A DNA stretch of 48,755 bases from a bacterium (GTDB taxonomy: Bacteria; Electryoneota; RPQS01): the NCBI GenBank assembly GCA_026394155.1, contig JAPKYT010000077.1, positions 1-48,755 on the forward strand, given 5' to 3'. The notes under the pieces are model-generated. The model was not told where the DNA came from, made no database searches, and worked only from the letters and a program-made list of their open reading frames with translations. Of this stretch, positions 47,166-48,755 are shown piece after piece. A program made the translations under genes and the position numbers. The stretch's first letter is position 1, and the number at the start of each line of letters is the position of its first letter.

Positions 47166-47705
47166 CTACGCGGCGTCGCCCTCCAACTGGACGCCGAGCG
47201 CAACGCCCAGGCGTGCGGTGTAGTTGAGGTACGCCGCCGTGTGAACCGTCCGCAGAATCTCCACATCCGAGAGGCCCGCCCCGCGCAGGTGGTCCACGTC
47301 GCGCCGCGACATGGAATTGGGAAGCAACGTCAGCTTGCGCGCAAAGTACACCAAGCGGCGCAACCGCACGGGTTCCGTGTCCGGGTCCTCACCCGCCACC
47401 AAGGCCTCCACCAGATCGGCGCTGCCTCCCGCCTGAAGCACCGCTTCCGTGTGATGGTGCAGCCCATACAAGCACTCGTTGGCCGAGCACACCGTCAGCG
47501 CAATGGAATGGCACTCCAAAGGCGAGAGCCAGTCCGGCCTGAGCATGGTGGCGACGTTCATGTCCAGATGCGCCTGCAACAGGTCAGCGTCCAGACTCGC
47601 GATCTGCCAGATGTTGGTCACCTGGCCGTGATGCCGCGCGATTGAGGCATAAACCTCCGCCAGCCGGCCGGTTGCGCTCTCGGGAGCAATCGTCTCGATG
47701 AACAT
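47166..47705 (-). CDS. AhpD-like / peroxidase-related (carboxymuconolactone decarboxylase fold) protein
   Basis: LSPLECHSIALTVCSANECLYGLHHHTEAVLQAGGSADLVEAL...VHTAAYLNYTARLGVALGVQLEGDAA. Confidence 0.85.
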   Translation of the reverse strand: MFIETIAPESATGRLAEVYASIARHHGQVTNIWQIASLDADLLQAHLDMNVATMLRPDWLSPLECHSIALTVCSANECLYGLHHHTEAVLQAGGSADLVEALVAGEDPDTEPVRLRRLVYFARKLTLLPNSMSRRDVDHLRGAGLSDVEILRTVHTAAYLNYTARLGVALGVQLEGDAA

Positions 47706-48248
47706 TACGGAACCCTCGCAAATCTACCCAATAACTGCCTGGAGTATTCGCCGACCGCGCAATGGGTCGTTTTCTACGCAGTACAAATATACAAGAGAAT
47801 GTGAAAGCTGGAATACCTCCAAGCTATTCAGGTGCGATTTTTTGTCGGGGCGCGCTTTTCTTCAGAGCCGACGTTCGGGCGGTTGCGCATTTTTCTACTC
47901 ATTTGCCGAGAGGCATCATATCGGACTGTTATGTCTTGAAATGCGACGCACCTCAATCTTGTACCAGAGCGATCCTGACCCAGCTCGTTACTTGACTAAA
48001 CACAGAAGGTTTTGAGAGGGCGCGGGGCGCCGTGCCGATTTCACGCGAACGTTCATTAAATTGTCCGCCGCGCGAAAAAGTATTGCATTGGTCTCTCTTG
48101 CGTCGTATTCTATTTATTAGAGGAAAAGTGCGTTGAGAGTTCCTCTGACTTTGTGAAGTGAATTACATGAGTGGCCGCGCACCGCTTGTGCCGGCGGGTG
48201 CGCCCGGTTTCCGTCCTTTTGTGCAAGGGAAAAGAGGAGGAGAGGTTC

Positions 48249-48755
48249 ATGAGAAATGTGACAAAATTCGTAGGGGTGATCGCCTTGATGCTGGCGGCTT
48301 CGGTGCCGGTCGCCCGAGCGCAATGCGGCGCCTACCTGTTGGCGGCGCTCGACGAGAACAACCCCCTTCATGCCTATCAAACGTTCGACGCGAGCGTGTG
48401 GACCAACAGCCCGCACTGCCCGGCCAGCGGACAAATCAGCATCAGCACGGTGCCGCCGGGACAAGTGTCTTTCAACTCCAGCCGGGATACCTACTGGGTG
48501 GAAAGCTTCTTCGACGTCTTTACCGAGTGCCACACGATCAAGCCGCAGGTCATTCCGACGGGGCCGGTGGAATCCTTCTTTGATATCTGGACGGAGGTGA
48601 CCTTCGATGACCCGGCCTATTCGCCGCTGTCGTTCGTCGAACACGTGCGGATCACTCCTCTGAACCGGCTCGAGATTGTGCACATGCCTCCTTGCGGGGA
48701 TGCTGTGCCCCTCGGCATGTATCCCGAAGAGAGCTACTGCTTCCACGTCTGTCAC
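48249..48755 (+). CDS. Exported protein, unknown function (partial, open at window end)
   Basis: ATG 48249 after agaggaggagagg. MRNVTKFVGVIALMLAASVPVARAQCGAYLLAALDENNPLHAY..., no stop to 48755. Absent from the supplied ORF track because it is unterminated. Confidence 0.75.
   Translation, partial: MRNVTKFVGVIALMLAASVPVARAQCGAYLLAALDENNPLHAYQTFDASVWTNSPHCPASGQISISTVPPGQVSFNSSRDTYWVESFFDVFTECHTIKPQVIPTGPVESFFDIWTEVTFDDPAYSPLSFVEHVRITPLNRLEIVHMPPCGDAVPLGMYPEESYCFHVCH

Overview
48.8 kb of GC-rich bacterial DNA, probably from an uncultured Gram-negative lineage: it has outer-membrane proteins, a secretin, and one T9SS-like C-terminal tail. No CRISPR array or rRNA was seen. From left to right: (i) the right end of an integrative element, with an HTH protein, a tyrosine integrase, and a displaced 3' half of tRNA-Met(CAT) as the attachment scar; (ii) a large secreted GH20-like protein on the minus strand; (iii) a CusCBA-type heavy-metal efflux operon with a duplicated YHS/TRASH-like protein; (iv) tRNA-Lys(CTT) followed by a truncated integrase facing it; (v) an orphan secretin followed by three exported proteins of unknown function; (vi) a roughly 13 kb minus-strand catabolic cluster combining a three-subunit molybdenum hydroxylase, a B12/radical SAM protein, a cyclase-family hydrolase, the FdrA/DUF1116/DUF2877 trio, a thiolase with a DUF35 Zn-ribbon partner, and a GNAT-like protein; this is the best candidate for an undescribed pathway; (vii) an arsenic/thiol-redox operon (arsR-acr3-arsP-like-thioredoxins-ccdA-arsF-like) with an ArsR-type operator inside its promoter and a 163-bp MITE-like element; (viii) a graveyard of joined gene fragments and a tRNA-like sequence; (ix) an IS1182-family element next to a gene containing a G10 tract. 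All family calls come from reading translated motifs by eye. No database search was run.
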